Part shown: in pieces, positions 9,786 through 18,000 of the stretch | Numbering within the stretch: position 1 is the first letter of the stretch | Layout: each line of letters opens with the position of its first letter | Made by a program: the position numbers and the translations under genes | Notes under the pieces: generated by a model | Told to the model about the DNA's origin: nothing | The model's database searches: none | The model's input: the letters and a program-made list of their open reading frames with translations, nothing else | Assembly: GCA_051453625.1 (NCBI GenBank) | Contig: JBOZIK010000001.1 | Location: 160,618,057-160,650,159 of the forward strand | Direction: 5' to 3' | Source of the DNA: Welwitschia mirabilis | Taxonomy: Eukaryota; Gnetophyta; Gnetopsida; Welwitschiales | DNA: 32,103 nt

Positions 9786-10459
9786 TTTCCTTATAAGTAG
9801 CTTGTCACTATTACTACTATCTTCATCTTCATAAATAATTTCTTTTTATTTATTCTCTCGATGTTTTATATTATGGATTTCTCTCAAAGGTTACTTGAGA
9901 GTTTTCTTTTTTTTAGGCTTAGGTCATGCTTAAATAAGTTCAACTAAGTATTATAAATATTGTCATGCTTCATCAGTTGTATGTTGAAATAAACTCCCTT
10001 CATAAGAAAGATCTACCATTTGTTTTGTTACACTAATGAGGTCATTGTAGAAGTGTTAGATTAATTCTTCTTGTTTAAATTCACCTATGAAATTGGATGA
10101 AACTAAAATTAGGAGTCTTTCCCAAGGTAAAACATAATCTTCATTGTCTTTCTATTGAAAATTTATTACCTCATGATGTCTTTACCTCAAAGTTTTCTCA
10201 CTAAGGAATTACTTGATGAAGCTTTCTTTGGTATCCTTCCAAGTTTTGAGACTTTTGTGGGATAAGGTCTTAAGCCAATTCTTATTTCCACTTAATTTGT
10301 AAGGGAACAGTATCATGTAGTTTCTATTTGTTATGGATTTCTTTCCATTACATGTAAGCATCAATTGTTCAATGGTAGCAATGTGTTCATAAGGATGTTC
10401 ATGAGTTTCTTCACAAAAAGAGGGATAGACTTTATGATTTTTGATTTCTATGTCATCCA
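9786..10459 (-). pseudogene. gypsy gag capsid region, left copy (cut by gap)
   Basis: This stretch aligns collinearly with the gag region of the right copy (15320-15995), where a plant gypsy gag pattern is readable. Here the frame is broken by several stops and no long open stretch remains. The N-terminal part beyond 10459 is missing because of the gap. Gag would form the particle shell that packages the element RNA. Confidence 0.65.
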
Positions 10460-10559
10460 NNNNNNNNNNNNNNNNNNNNNNNNNNNNNNNNNNNNNNNNN
10501 NNNNNNNNNNNNNNNNNNNNNNNNNNNNNNNNNNNNNNNNNNNNNNNNNNNNNNNNNNN
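10460..10559. other. assembly gap of exactly 100 N
   Basis: A run of exactly 100 N, a common placeholder for a gap of unknown size. It falls precisely between the left copy's gag and the right copy's integrase end. Judging from the flanks it must hide the gag start, leader and LTR of the left copy and the polypurine tract and 3' LTR of the right copy, so the true length is probably well over 1 kb. Confidence 0.95.
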
Positions 10560-10780
10560 AAAATAAACACAATTTTCTTTTTATTAAGAAGTTAATTGAA
10601 CTTTTCCAATGAGGTAACTGATGAGAATCAAGGATTTATAGGCATTTTAATACCTTGAGTTTGGGTAAAGCCAAACTCATCACTTGTTGAAAATCATGAA
10701 TCTTAGTAATTGAGCATTGTTCATGCTAAGGATGATCAAGTACTCTAATGAATCCTAGATAGGTTAAGTTAAGGAGTCAT

Positions 10781-11370
10781 CTAAATAATAACAAAGGGAA
10801 GGAACTCCTCTTTTTCAAGAAGAGGATCCTCTAACTCAACTACTTCTATCATGTTGACTAAGTAAGAGAAATCATCAGGTGATTGATAATGCTTCAAACA
10901 TTGTCCATTTACCTTTATTATTTCATTAGTTTTTAGGTTAAAAATATTAACTAAACCATTGAAATGCATCTTCTTAATTAGATATGGGACTAATCATCTA
11001 GAAGTCAATTTGTTGTGAACTAAATGAACTCTAGCATTAAAAAGTAAAACATACTAGCTAGGGTAAAAATATTTATGCACAAGGTTTTTATCATATCCAT
11101 GTTTAGCTTGGGCTTTGACTATAAGTTGGTGATGGAAATTTTAAATTCTCTTTTCATTAAGGTGGTTCAATTGGGTTAAGTATGCTTGAATATTGTCATC
11201 ATTAGAAACAAGGTTAAGTTGATGGACTATTTTCTAAGAATTATAGCACACATCGACCAGAAGCACACATGTTTTTTCACAAATAAGTTCATAAGGAGAT
11301 AAACCTAAATGATTATGCAAGTCATATGATAAGTCCAAAGGATATTATTAAGATGGAGTAACAATAATTT
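10781..11370 (-). pseudogene. gypsy integrase C-terminal domain, right copy
   Basis: The clearest part is a 62-codon open stretch (10781-10969) reading GLVNIFNLKTNEIIKVNGQ, then CLKHYQS. This matches the family ending in which a phrase like F-K-V-N-G-Q-R-L-K-x-Y closes the integrase; Arg has become Cys here. The part towards 11370 is broken by stops but aligns with 5240-5830. The sequence from 10560 to 10780 is the start of the 3' untranslated region. Confidence 0.75.
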
Positions 11371-11790
11371 TCAAGACTTGTGATAGAGTTTTAAGAGTAC
11401 TTTTTTGATCTCTAGAGTAGCATTTTAAAGTTGCTCATTTGATTGGAAATGATAAGAGTTAGCTATTCTATGTTTAATTCCAATTAAAAGTAAGAGTTTC
11501 CTAAGAATATTATTAATAAGATAAGTACATTGATCAAAAATGAGAATCCTAGGAAGAAATTCAAATCTTTGAAAGATGTTTAATATAAGAAATTAGTAAA
11601 CAATTTTTGCATCATAAGTCTGTGTAGGTATGGCTTCAATTCATTTTGCTACATAATCAACTGCCACTAAGATATAATGCTTTCACATAAAGGGGGTTTA
11701 AGAGGACCTATAAAGTTTATACCCCAATAATCAAAAGGTTCACATTCCAAGATAGATGTAAGAGGCATGTCATGAATTTGAGTAGGACCT
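11370..11790 (-). pseudogene. gypsy integrase core, right copy, two catalytic positions lost
   Basis: Motifs are FDYWGINFIGPLKPP, where the first catalytic Asp is Asn at 11715-11717; LIFDQCTYL with the second Asp kept at 11533-11535; and HFQSNEQL, a stop at 11425-11427, then NATLEIKK, where the stop sits at the catalytic Glu position. The left copy keeps the first Asp and has Lys in place of the Glu, so the two copies were inactivated by different mutations. Confidence 0.87.
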
Positions 11791-11960
11791 CTAGATCGTT
11801 GAAAAGAATCACACTTCCTAGCGAAGTCAAAGGCATCTTTGAATATAGAGAGCCAATAGAATCCTAAATGTAAGATTTTCATGATAGTATTTTGGCCACT
11901 AAAATGACTTCCACAAACTCTGCCATGACAAAGAATAATAATGTCTTTTTGCTTTCATTC
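11791..11960 (-). pseudogene. gypsy integrase zinc-finger region, right copy
   Basis: GFYWLSIFKDAFDFARKCDS is followed by FQRSRG. This matches the end of the HHCC finger, where relatives read C-D-x-C-Q-R; the second Cys is Phe here. The GFYW motif and the following KDA are better preserved than in the left copy. It runs straight into the core within one 71-codon open stretch (11667-11882). Confidence 0.78.
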
Positions 11961-12053
11961 GAGAATAGATTTGTACATGATTTGATCTTTGCATTGCCTA
12001 TACAGATGTGGTTCAATCCATTCATAGTCCTCTATCTTATGGAGGAAATATTT

Positions 12054-12639
12054 TTATTGGTTTATATTCCTATGAGAAGTTGTTTTAAATGTGATAAGAT
12101 AATTTACAATATTAACATACCAAGGAGCAGGTTTTTTTAAAGATACTTCATAAAATTGTTTAACCATAAAAATTTGTTCATCTGGCAAATCATCATAAAT
12201 AGGTTGATCAGAAGAATTAGGAGAAGTATCTAAAGGAATTATAGAAAGATGATTAGCTACTAGGTTTTGTTTTTTTACTTTATCCATTATCATAAAATTG
12301 ACTTCTTATAATAAGAGTACCCATCGTATTAGGTTTGTACTAGAATCTTTCTTTGTCATTAAATATCTAATTGTAGTATGATTTGTATAAATGTAAGTGT
12401 GGAAATAAAGGAGGTAATGTCAAAGTTTGTCTAAACAAAAGATGATTTCTAGCATCTCGTTTTTAGTAGTTATGTAGTTAAGTTGAGCCCCAAAAATGGT
12501 TTTACTAATGTAGCCAATTACTTTCATCCCTTTCTCATGTTTTTGTCCTAACACTTCATCTACAACAAGATTACTAGCATGACACATTAGCTCAAAGTCA
12601 TTATTCCAATCTAGTCCACTCACTATGGGCTCACTGGTA
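12054..12639 (-). pseudogene. gypsy RNase H, right copy, broken
   Basis: Two open stretches (12420-12623 and 12054-12293) align with the single intact frame of the left copy. The first reads LELMCHASNLVVDEVLGQ, so the first catalytic Asp of RNase H has become His, and ITTKNEMLEI, where the left copy has ITEKEMLAI. The second reads QNLVANHLSII and YDDLPDEQIFMVKQF. The part between them (about 12294-12419) carries frame damage and stops. Clearly inactive. Confidence 0.85.
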
Positions 12640-13490
12640 ATGGTAATTTTAAGATTTTTAAAGGCTTATTAGCATTCATCATTCCATTCATATTTAGCAT
12701 ATTTTTTTAAAAGTTAATGAAGTGACTTACAAATTTTGCATATCCTTCTATGAATTTATGATAAAATCCATAATGTCCTAAAAATAATTAAAGTTGTTTT
12801 ATATAATAAGGAGGTGGAAGATTTTTTATTACATCAATTTTTGATGGGTTCCTTTGTATACCTCTCATTGAAATATGATGTCCTAAAACTAGCCCTTCAT
12901 TAACCATGAAATGGCTCTTTTTCCAACTAAGGTGAAGTTCACTCTCAATACATCATTCTAAGTCTTGTGCTAAATCATTCAAAGTTTGATAAAAGAAGTC
13001 TCCAAAGACTAAAAAATCATCCATCAAAATTTTGATAGAGCTTTCTATAAGGTCATTGAAAACTCCTATCATAGCATGTTGAAAGGTACCTAGATCATTG
13101 CATAAACCAAAAGGAATTCTTCTACAAGCATAAGTACTAAAAGAGGAGGTGAAAGTAGTTTTTTCTTAATCTTCATTTGTAATACGTACTTGGTTGTATC
13201 CACTATAACCATAAAGGAAAAGTAAAATGCATGTCCTTGTATTCTATCTAATGCTTGATTAAGAAAAGGGAGAGGGTAATGAACCTTTTTAGTCATGTTG
13301 TTAATTCTTCAGAAGTTTATGCATACTCTTCATTTACCATCTTTCTTAGGTACAATGGCTAATGGACTAATCCACTCATTATCGATTATAGGGTAAATGA
13401 TGTTAGCATCTAAAAGTTTAATGATCTTACCTTTAACCACTTGTTTGAGTGATGGATTTAGATGTCTTCAAGGTTACCTTATGGATTTTG
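12640..13490 (-). pseudogene. gypsy reverse transcriptase, right copy
   Basis: The catalytic LMDDFLVFGD is intact at 13016-13024. A 68-codon open stretch (13090-13296) keeps HYPLPFLNQALDRIQGHAFY and then drifts out of register, which indicates a frameshift within the finger/palm region. Further down LVLGHHISMRG is readable. As in the left copy the frame carries many stops, but the two Asp of the active site survive, with Leu rather than Ser before the Met. Confidence 0.85.
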
Positions 13491-13990
13491 AATTATCCTC
13501 TAGGTATATCTCATGTTGAACAATGTGTGGTGGAATAGGAGATAAGTCTTTGTGACTTCAAGTAAAAGTTTCAGATTTAGATGTGAGGAGTAACACTAAG
13601 GCTTGCTCAGCTTTGGGGTAGAAATGACTACTAATATGAATGGCTTTTTAGGGTTATTATTGATAAAAATGTATTTCGGTCCCTTTTTAATCTCCTTCAA
13701 ATTCATCTTAAAGTTAACTCCATCATGTCTATGAGGGGGAGCATAACCATCCTCATCAAAAGTTGTTTCCATGACTTTTACTTCTTCTTTGTTTTAGATT
13801 GTGACGTTGTCAAATATTTCTTTCATTAGGGGTTTGATAGTATTATCAACTTCACAAGGGTTGATAAAATAAAGACTACTTAATATTATTGAGAATTCCT
13901 TCATATCATCAAAAAGAGTTGGTTTTTAATGTGTTAGGGCCTTCAATTCAAGTGAATAATGAGCTACAAACATTGTTGATCTAATATGTT
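13491..13990 (-). pseudogene. gypsy pre-reverse transcriptase segment, right copy
   Basis: Collinear with 7933-8439, but here the frame is broken by stops and small indels. Pieces such as SHKDLSPIPPHIVQH can be read around 13555-13510. No separate function. Confidence 0.7.
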
Positions 13991-14039
13991 CATTAAGTTA
14001 TCATTTGAATCCCTTGTGTCCTTTTCTGCTGCATTGAAG

Positions 14040-14470
14040 ACCTGAACTTGGATCTTTTTACTACCTACATGAAGTTCCATGATTCTAGTTCTAGTGTCTA
14101 TAATGCAGTGGGTAGTAGCACAAAAAGCTCTACCTAAAAGTAAGGGATATCTACCATTGTGATTGATTTCAATAATTATGACATCAATGGGGTAGTGGGC
14201 TTTCTATATTTGGACAACCAAATCTTTGCTAATTCTAATAAGTATTCTCAATGTTGAATTAGCCATTTCCAAGACAATGTTTATTGGTTTAATTCGATTT
14301 TTTTGATCTAAACTTTTTACAAATGTATAGGGTCATAATTTTCACATTTGCACCTATGTCAATAAGGCCTTCTTAATCTTTTTGTTGCCTTCTAATATTA
14401 CACTAATGGTTGTTACCCATGGATCTTTGAATTTTGGACCTTTTTGCATCACCAATTTGGCCATAGATTA
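14040..14470 (-). pseudogene. gypsy aspartic protease, right copy, frameshifted at the active site
   Basis: The active-site stretch reads LIDIGANVKI with the Asp at 14358-14360. Compared with the left copy (KALIDIGASVNI), one base is missing just upstream, so KKA and LIDIGA lie in different frames, and the Ser of the D-x-G-x-S pattern is Asn. The flap and LGR-type segment at 14210-14100 is still recognisable by alignment with the left copy. Inactive. Confidence 0.8.
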
Positions 14471-15193
14471 AGCTAAAAACAATCTACTAGGTAATGTGCA
14501 TTTTTACTTCCTCCTATAAAGGTCATTCCACAATTTGATATACTCAGGATTGTCTTGAAGTATACACCAAAATGGTAGTATTACATTGACATCTTTCATG
14601 ATGGTTTTGATGTATTCATCAATATTTGGATTAGAGTTGAGTCTATTCAACCAAGGGTAAGATGTTTTCTTCCTTTCTTTGGAGATTCATTCTTGTTAGT
14701 TGGAGTGGAAGTAGAAGGAAAGTGTATCTCATCAAGGATTTCCACATCTTCATCCTTTCTTTCTTTAATATCATCATTCGTACGTGGCTTTTAGGTGTAG
14801 TATTAGTGCTTCTTCAAGTAACCACCTTTCAATCTTTCTTTACATCATTTGGATTAGGTAATGTATTATAAGCTAATGTGTCTTATGGTCTTTGATTGGC
14901 TAATATAATTTGTTGCATAACTCTAGCTAAATCTTTTATGCTTTTTTGTGTTCATTCAATACTCTTATAGGTTTATTCGTGGATGCTTCTTATCTATATC
15001 ACAACATCCTTAATTGAATCCTCCTTATATTTATTATATCCTCCATATTTTGGGTTATATGGTTGTTTGAAGAAGGGTTTATACTTAGGTTTAAAAGAAG
15101 GACTTGGTTGATGATAATGCTTCTTTTCATTATGATAAGATTCTTTGTAGTGATTAAGATCTTATTGGTTTTCATAGTATACTTCTTTCCTTA
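14471..15193 (-). pseudogene. gag-protease linker, right copy
   Basis: This aligns with 8936-9660 of the left copy and shows no separate domain. The plus-strand open stretch at 14662-14871 is a shadow of this region. Confidence 0.45.
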
Positions 15194-15421
15194 CTACTTT
15201 TTCACTATTGGCAAAAATGGGCATTTAGTGACTATGTAGTTTTCTTTACATAATTTACAAGTAGGAGTTGATGTGTTATGAACCTTTGCTAATTTTACTT
15301 CTTTGATTGCTTTCACCATTTTCCTTATAAGTGGGTTGTCACTGTAACTACTATATTCATTTTTATAATGTATTTGTTGTTGTTTACCCTCTTGATGTTT
15401 TATATGATGTATTTCTCTCAA
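15194..15421 (-). pseudogene. gypsy gag zinc knuckle, right copy, His lost
   Basis: A 75-codon open stretch has CKLCKENYIVTKC at residues 55-67 (15221-15259). In the left copy the same place reads CKLCEENHSVTKC. The metal-binding His is Tyr here (15236-15238), a single C-to-T change on the coding strand, so the CX2CX3HX4C knuckle is broken. The preceding stretch is rich in His, Lys and Gln, as is common just before the knuckle. Confidence 0.8.
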
Positions 15422-16129
15422 TGATTACTTGAGAGTTTTCTTTTCTCTAGGTTTAGGCCATGCATAGCTAAGTTCAACTAAGTCTTATAAATGTTGTCAT
15501 GCTTCATCAGTTGTATGTTGAAATAAACTCTCTTCATAAGAAAGGTCTACCAATTTTTTTTGCACTAGTGAGGTCATTATAGAAATAGTAGATTAATTTT
15601 TCTTATTTGAATTCATCTATGGGATTAGCTAAAATTAAAATTAGAAGTAGTTCCCAAGATGAAGCATAATCCTCATTGTCTTTCTCTTGCAAATTGCTTA
15701 TCTCATGATTTCTTTACCTTAAAGTGTTTTCACTAAGGAATCTTTTGATGAAGTATTCTTTGTTATCCTTCCAAGTTTCAAGATTTTGTGCGATAAGATC
15801 TTAAGCTAATTTTTGGATTTTTTACTCAATGTATAAGGGAACACTATCATGTATTTTCTATCTGTTATGGATTTCTTTTCATTACATGTGAGCATTAATT
15901 ATTTAATGGCAGTGATGTGTTCATAAGAATTTTCATGAATTTCACGATAGAAAAAGGGATAGGCATTAAGATTTTTGATTTCCATGTCATCCCCAATAGG
16001 AAGGTCAAAAGGATTATGAGTTTCTCTAAGTTTTAATCCATATTTATCATTAAGATTTGGTTGGGTACCACTAGAAATTATAGACATTATGGGAGTTGTA
16101 GGGTTCTGATTTACACATTTAATATTCAA
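15422..16129 (-). pseudogene. gypsy gag capsid region, right copy
   Basis: The open part 15899-16129 ends in FFYREIHENSYEHITAIK; reading on past stops gives YMIVFPYTLSKKSKN, then a stop at the usual Trp position, then LKILSHKI. This is the plant gypsy gag (Retrotrans_gag) pattern: an E-x-P/S-x-x-H-I segment, FPxSL-x-x-x-A-x-x-W-L, then a leucine-rich helix. Capsid activity would need an intact frame, which is gone. N-terminal to it is SSGTQPNLNDKYGLKL, a low-complexity linker. Confidence 0.75.
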
Positions 16130-16177
16130 AGAATATGAAATTGAAACTTGATTTGCAGAAGAATTTAAATTAAGCCT

Positions 16178-16438
16178 CTAAGAACTTGTAACAAAAGATG
16201 TGGCTTTTGTTTTGAAAGGGTGTTTAAAAATTTTAGAAGATGATTCAATATATAATGAAATACTTTCAAAATGTAAATTAAAATCTTCTAGTAAATCAAA
16301 TTTATTAAATTTAGAAATAAAAAGTTGATCACCTCGAGTCCTTGAATTATAAATTTGAATACCTTCTCGAATTGCCTCTTTTAAAAATTGCTTTTCACAT
16401 TGATAACCTAACTTTTTATCTTTGGAATTTGATGGCAT
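16178..16438 (-). pseudogene. probable gag N-terminal segment, right copy
   Basis: An 86-codon open stretch begins MPSNSKDKKLGYQCEKQFLK and runs towards the capsid part. Its place between the leader and the recognisable gag suggests the gag start. I recognise no domain in it. The Met at 16438 is the first in the frame after the leader and is a reasonable start, but this is inference from position. The equivalent in the left copy is lost in the gap. Confidence 0.5.
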
Positions 16439-16972
16439 TCCATTGCTTAACCTAAAAAATCCAACCTTTTAACTCAAAACCATTGTAGATAATCTTTATA
16501 ATTACATTAAAGTGCAAGGAGTAGATCTAATAATTAAAAGTGATGTTTATTCTTGGAATCTTCACTTAAGATCCAAGAAAAAGACACCAGAAGGCTTTTT
16601 GCTATGTGGTAATACTTCCATATTATACAAAGTGCAAGACAATAGACCTATCAAGGTGAAATTATTACATAAAAAAGAGAATAGGAAAAGAAAAAATAAT
16701 TTATAATAAAAAGAGTACACAACACAAACAACAAGTGAAAATAATGTGTTAGCATCTAAAGGTGAAAAATCTTACTTGGATATGGGTAGATCTTAGAGAT
16801 AATGTTGCCTTTGATCAAAAAGCAAGTAGATCTCTTTAGGTAATCTATTTAAAGCAAGTATATTATACCAATAGGTATTATATAAAAATTAGAAAGAAAA
16901 TAAATATAATGATAGCATAAATTCAATCCACTTATGTTTGATTTGAATGCACTTAATATCTTGTTCTAACAC
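16439..16972 (-). other. 5' untranslated leader of the right gypsy copy
   Basis: Lies between the primer site and the gag start on the coding strand. It is AT-rich and contains no recognisable domain. A 64-codon plus-strand open stretch inside it (16512-16706) resembles nothing known and is treated as chance. Confidence 0.55.
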
Positions 16973-16990
16973 TCCCCGACAATGATGCCA
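16973..16990 (-). other. tRNA-Asp primer binding site
   Basis: The minus strand reads TGGCATCATTGTCGGGGA. It matches the plant tRNA-Asp primer site used by Athila/Tat elements, TGGCGCCGTTGCCGGGGA, at 14 of 18 positions. All four differences are C-to-T or G-to-A transitions. It sits between the LTR end and the gag leader, exactly where minus-strand DNA synthesis would start. Confidence 0.85.
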
Positions 16991-17267
16991 AAATATCAGT
17001 TGCCTAATTTACACTTGAAAAGTAGTCAATTCTAGAAATAATGGAATTGTAATTAGGCTAGTATAGAGTGATTCAACTAACAAACATCATAATCTAGAGA
17101 GCATAAGATAACATACTAATTAAGAACATAAATAAGAGAGAATAAATAATCAATCTTTAGTCTAATCTTTTTAATGAATTTGTGTTTTTATTATGCAAAA
17201 TGGGAAACTGACAATGCAACTATTCTAATGTGCAATGCAAATATGAAAGAGAAATGAAGATGCAAGC

Positions 17268-17280
17268 CTATATAACCAAG
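17268..17280 (-). promoter_or_regulatory. candidate LTR TATA box
   Basis: GGTTATATAGGCTTGC on the minus strand, in the LTR about 270 bases from its 3' end. It has the form of a plant core promoter TATA box followed by an LTR leader. No experimental start site can be inferred. Confidence 0.4.
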
Positions 17281-17707
17281 TGTCTGCGTTGTTGTCATTC
17301 AAACACAGCCCTTATGACCTATATTTAAATCAAAATCAATCTAAATAATAGCATTAATCAAACATCAACACAAGCCATAAGATAAATAAGAATAATTAAG
17401 GAAGAAATACATTTTATTTAATAAATAAATGTCTTATAAGACACCTCAGTAAGGTAGTGATTTTTCAATGTTAGAAGCATAGCCTAATCATCAAGAATGA
17501 TCTTTCCTATGCTAAAATGGATCCTTAACTCCTTGAATGCCTTTGTCAGTAATCCTACAATGTCAAAAGATATCTAAATGACATCAAATGGGGTTTTTTA
17601 TAGTTTTTCTAAGTTGGTTATGGATTAGGAATATTGGTATAGAAAAATAGTAATCATGAAGTGCAAACTAGACCTTAACTAAATTGGTCAAGAAGAATTT
17701 ATGATAC

Positions 17708-17980
17708 TGTCATGTCATTATTATCATTGGGATGACATATGGCATGACACCCCTTCATCATTCAATCACAAGTTGTCATGTTAGAAGCTCGTTGGGATTT
17801 GAATTTGAATCTTAATAGATATTTCATCCCCTTTATCATGTGGAAAACTTAGGGCATGAACACCATATCATATTGTCAAGTTAGCCTTGTTAAATAAGCC
17901 TCACCAAGTCATCCTTAAGAGCCTTAACCCTTATGGTCATGTCCTATGTTATGGGAATGAGAGCAAGGATGACAATCAAT
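17708..17980. repeat. GTCATGGG-type motif array, right flank
   Basis: Imperfect copies of the motif with core TGGGATGACATATGGCATG lie at about 17721-17748, 17830-17862 and 17945-17975, with shorter GTCATG pieces between. The same motif is present at 3149-3176 and 4095-4172. The centre contains the palindrome CATATG. Its location in the probable U3 of both outer LTRs suggests repeated promoter or enhancer elements, though function is not shown. Confidence 0.6.
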
Positions 17981-18000
17981 TTATTGGACTTTTCTTCCAC

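Larger units (their letters stand above)
4727..10459 (-). mobile_element. Athila-like Ty3/gypsy retrotransposon, left copy
   Basis: On the minus strand the order is gag, CCHC knuckle, protease, reverse transcriptase, RNase H, integrase and polypurine tract, which is gypsy order. The short knuckle CX2CX3HX4C, the MDDF-x-VFG reverse transcriptase motif, the lack of a chromodomain and the tRNA-Asp primer site in the sister copy point to the Athila branch of the non-chromovirus plant gypsy elements. Its 5' end (gag start, primer site, 5' LTR) is lost in the 100-N gap. In-frame stops throughout gag, reverse transcriptase and integrase make it non-autonomous, but it is the better preserved of the two copies. 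Confidence 0.85.
10560..18000 (-). mobile_element. Athila-like Ty3/gypsy retrotransposon, right copy
   Basis: The second minus-strand copy of the same element as at 4727-10459. Matching landmarks lie 5534-5537 bases apart (integrase, reverse transcriptase, protease, zinc knuckle), so the two are collinear; sampled stretches look about 85-93% identical by eye. This copy keeps a gag N-terminal part, leader, tRNA-Asp primer site (16973-16990) and 5' LTR (from 17001). It has more lost catalytic residues and frameshifts than the left copy. The outer LTR end at about 18.0-18.4 kb was not determined. Confidence 0.82.
17001..18000 (-). repeat. 5' LTR of the right gypsy copy (outer end uncertain)
   Basis: Starting ten bases after the primer site, the plus strand begins TGCCTAATTTACAC, giving an LTR end of ...TAGGCA on the coding strand. 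A TATATAGGC box on the minus strand at about 17268-17280 could start transcription, leaving roughly 250 bases of R and U5; a second, weaker TATA-like CTATAAAAAACCCC is at about 17591-17605. The motif array at 17708-17980 would then be in U3. The far end between 18.0 and 18.4 kb could not be fixed. Confidence 0.55.

Noticed and set aside
10365-10595. 76-codon plus-strand frame across the 100-N gap
   Set aside because: Lies opposite the minus-strand gag and spans N; a shadow.
11892-12140. 82-codon plus-strand frame
   Set aside because: Opposite the integrase zinc region and RNase H linker of the right gypsy copy.
16512-16706. 64-codon plus-strand frame in the gypsy leader
   Set aside because: No family resemblance, opposite strand to the element, and in a leader region; likely chance.
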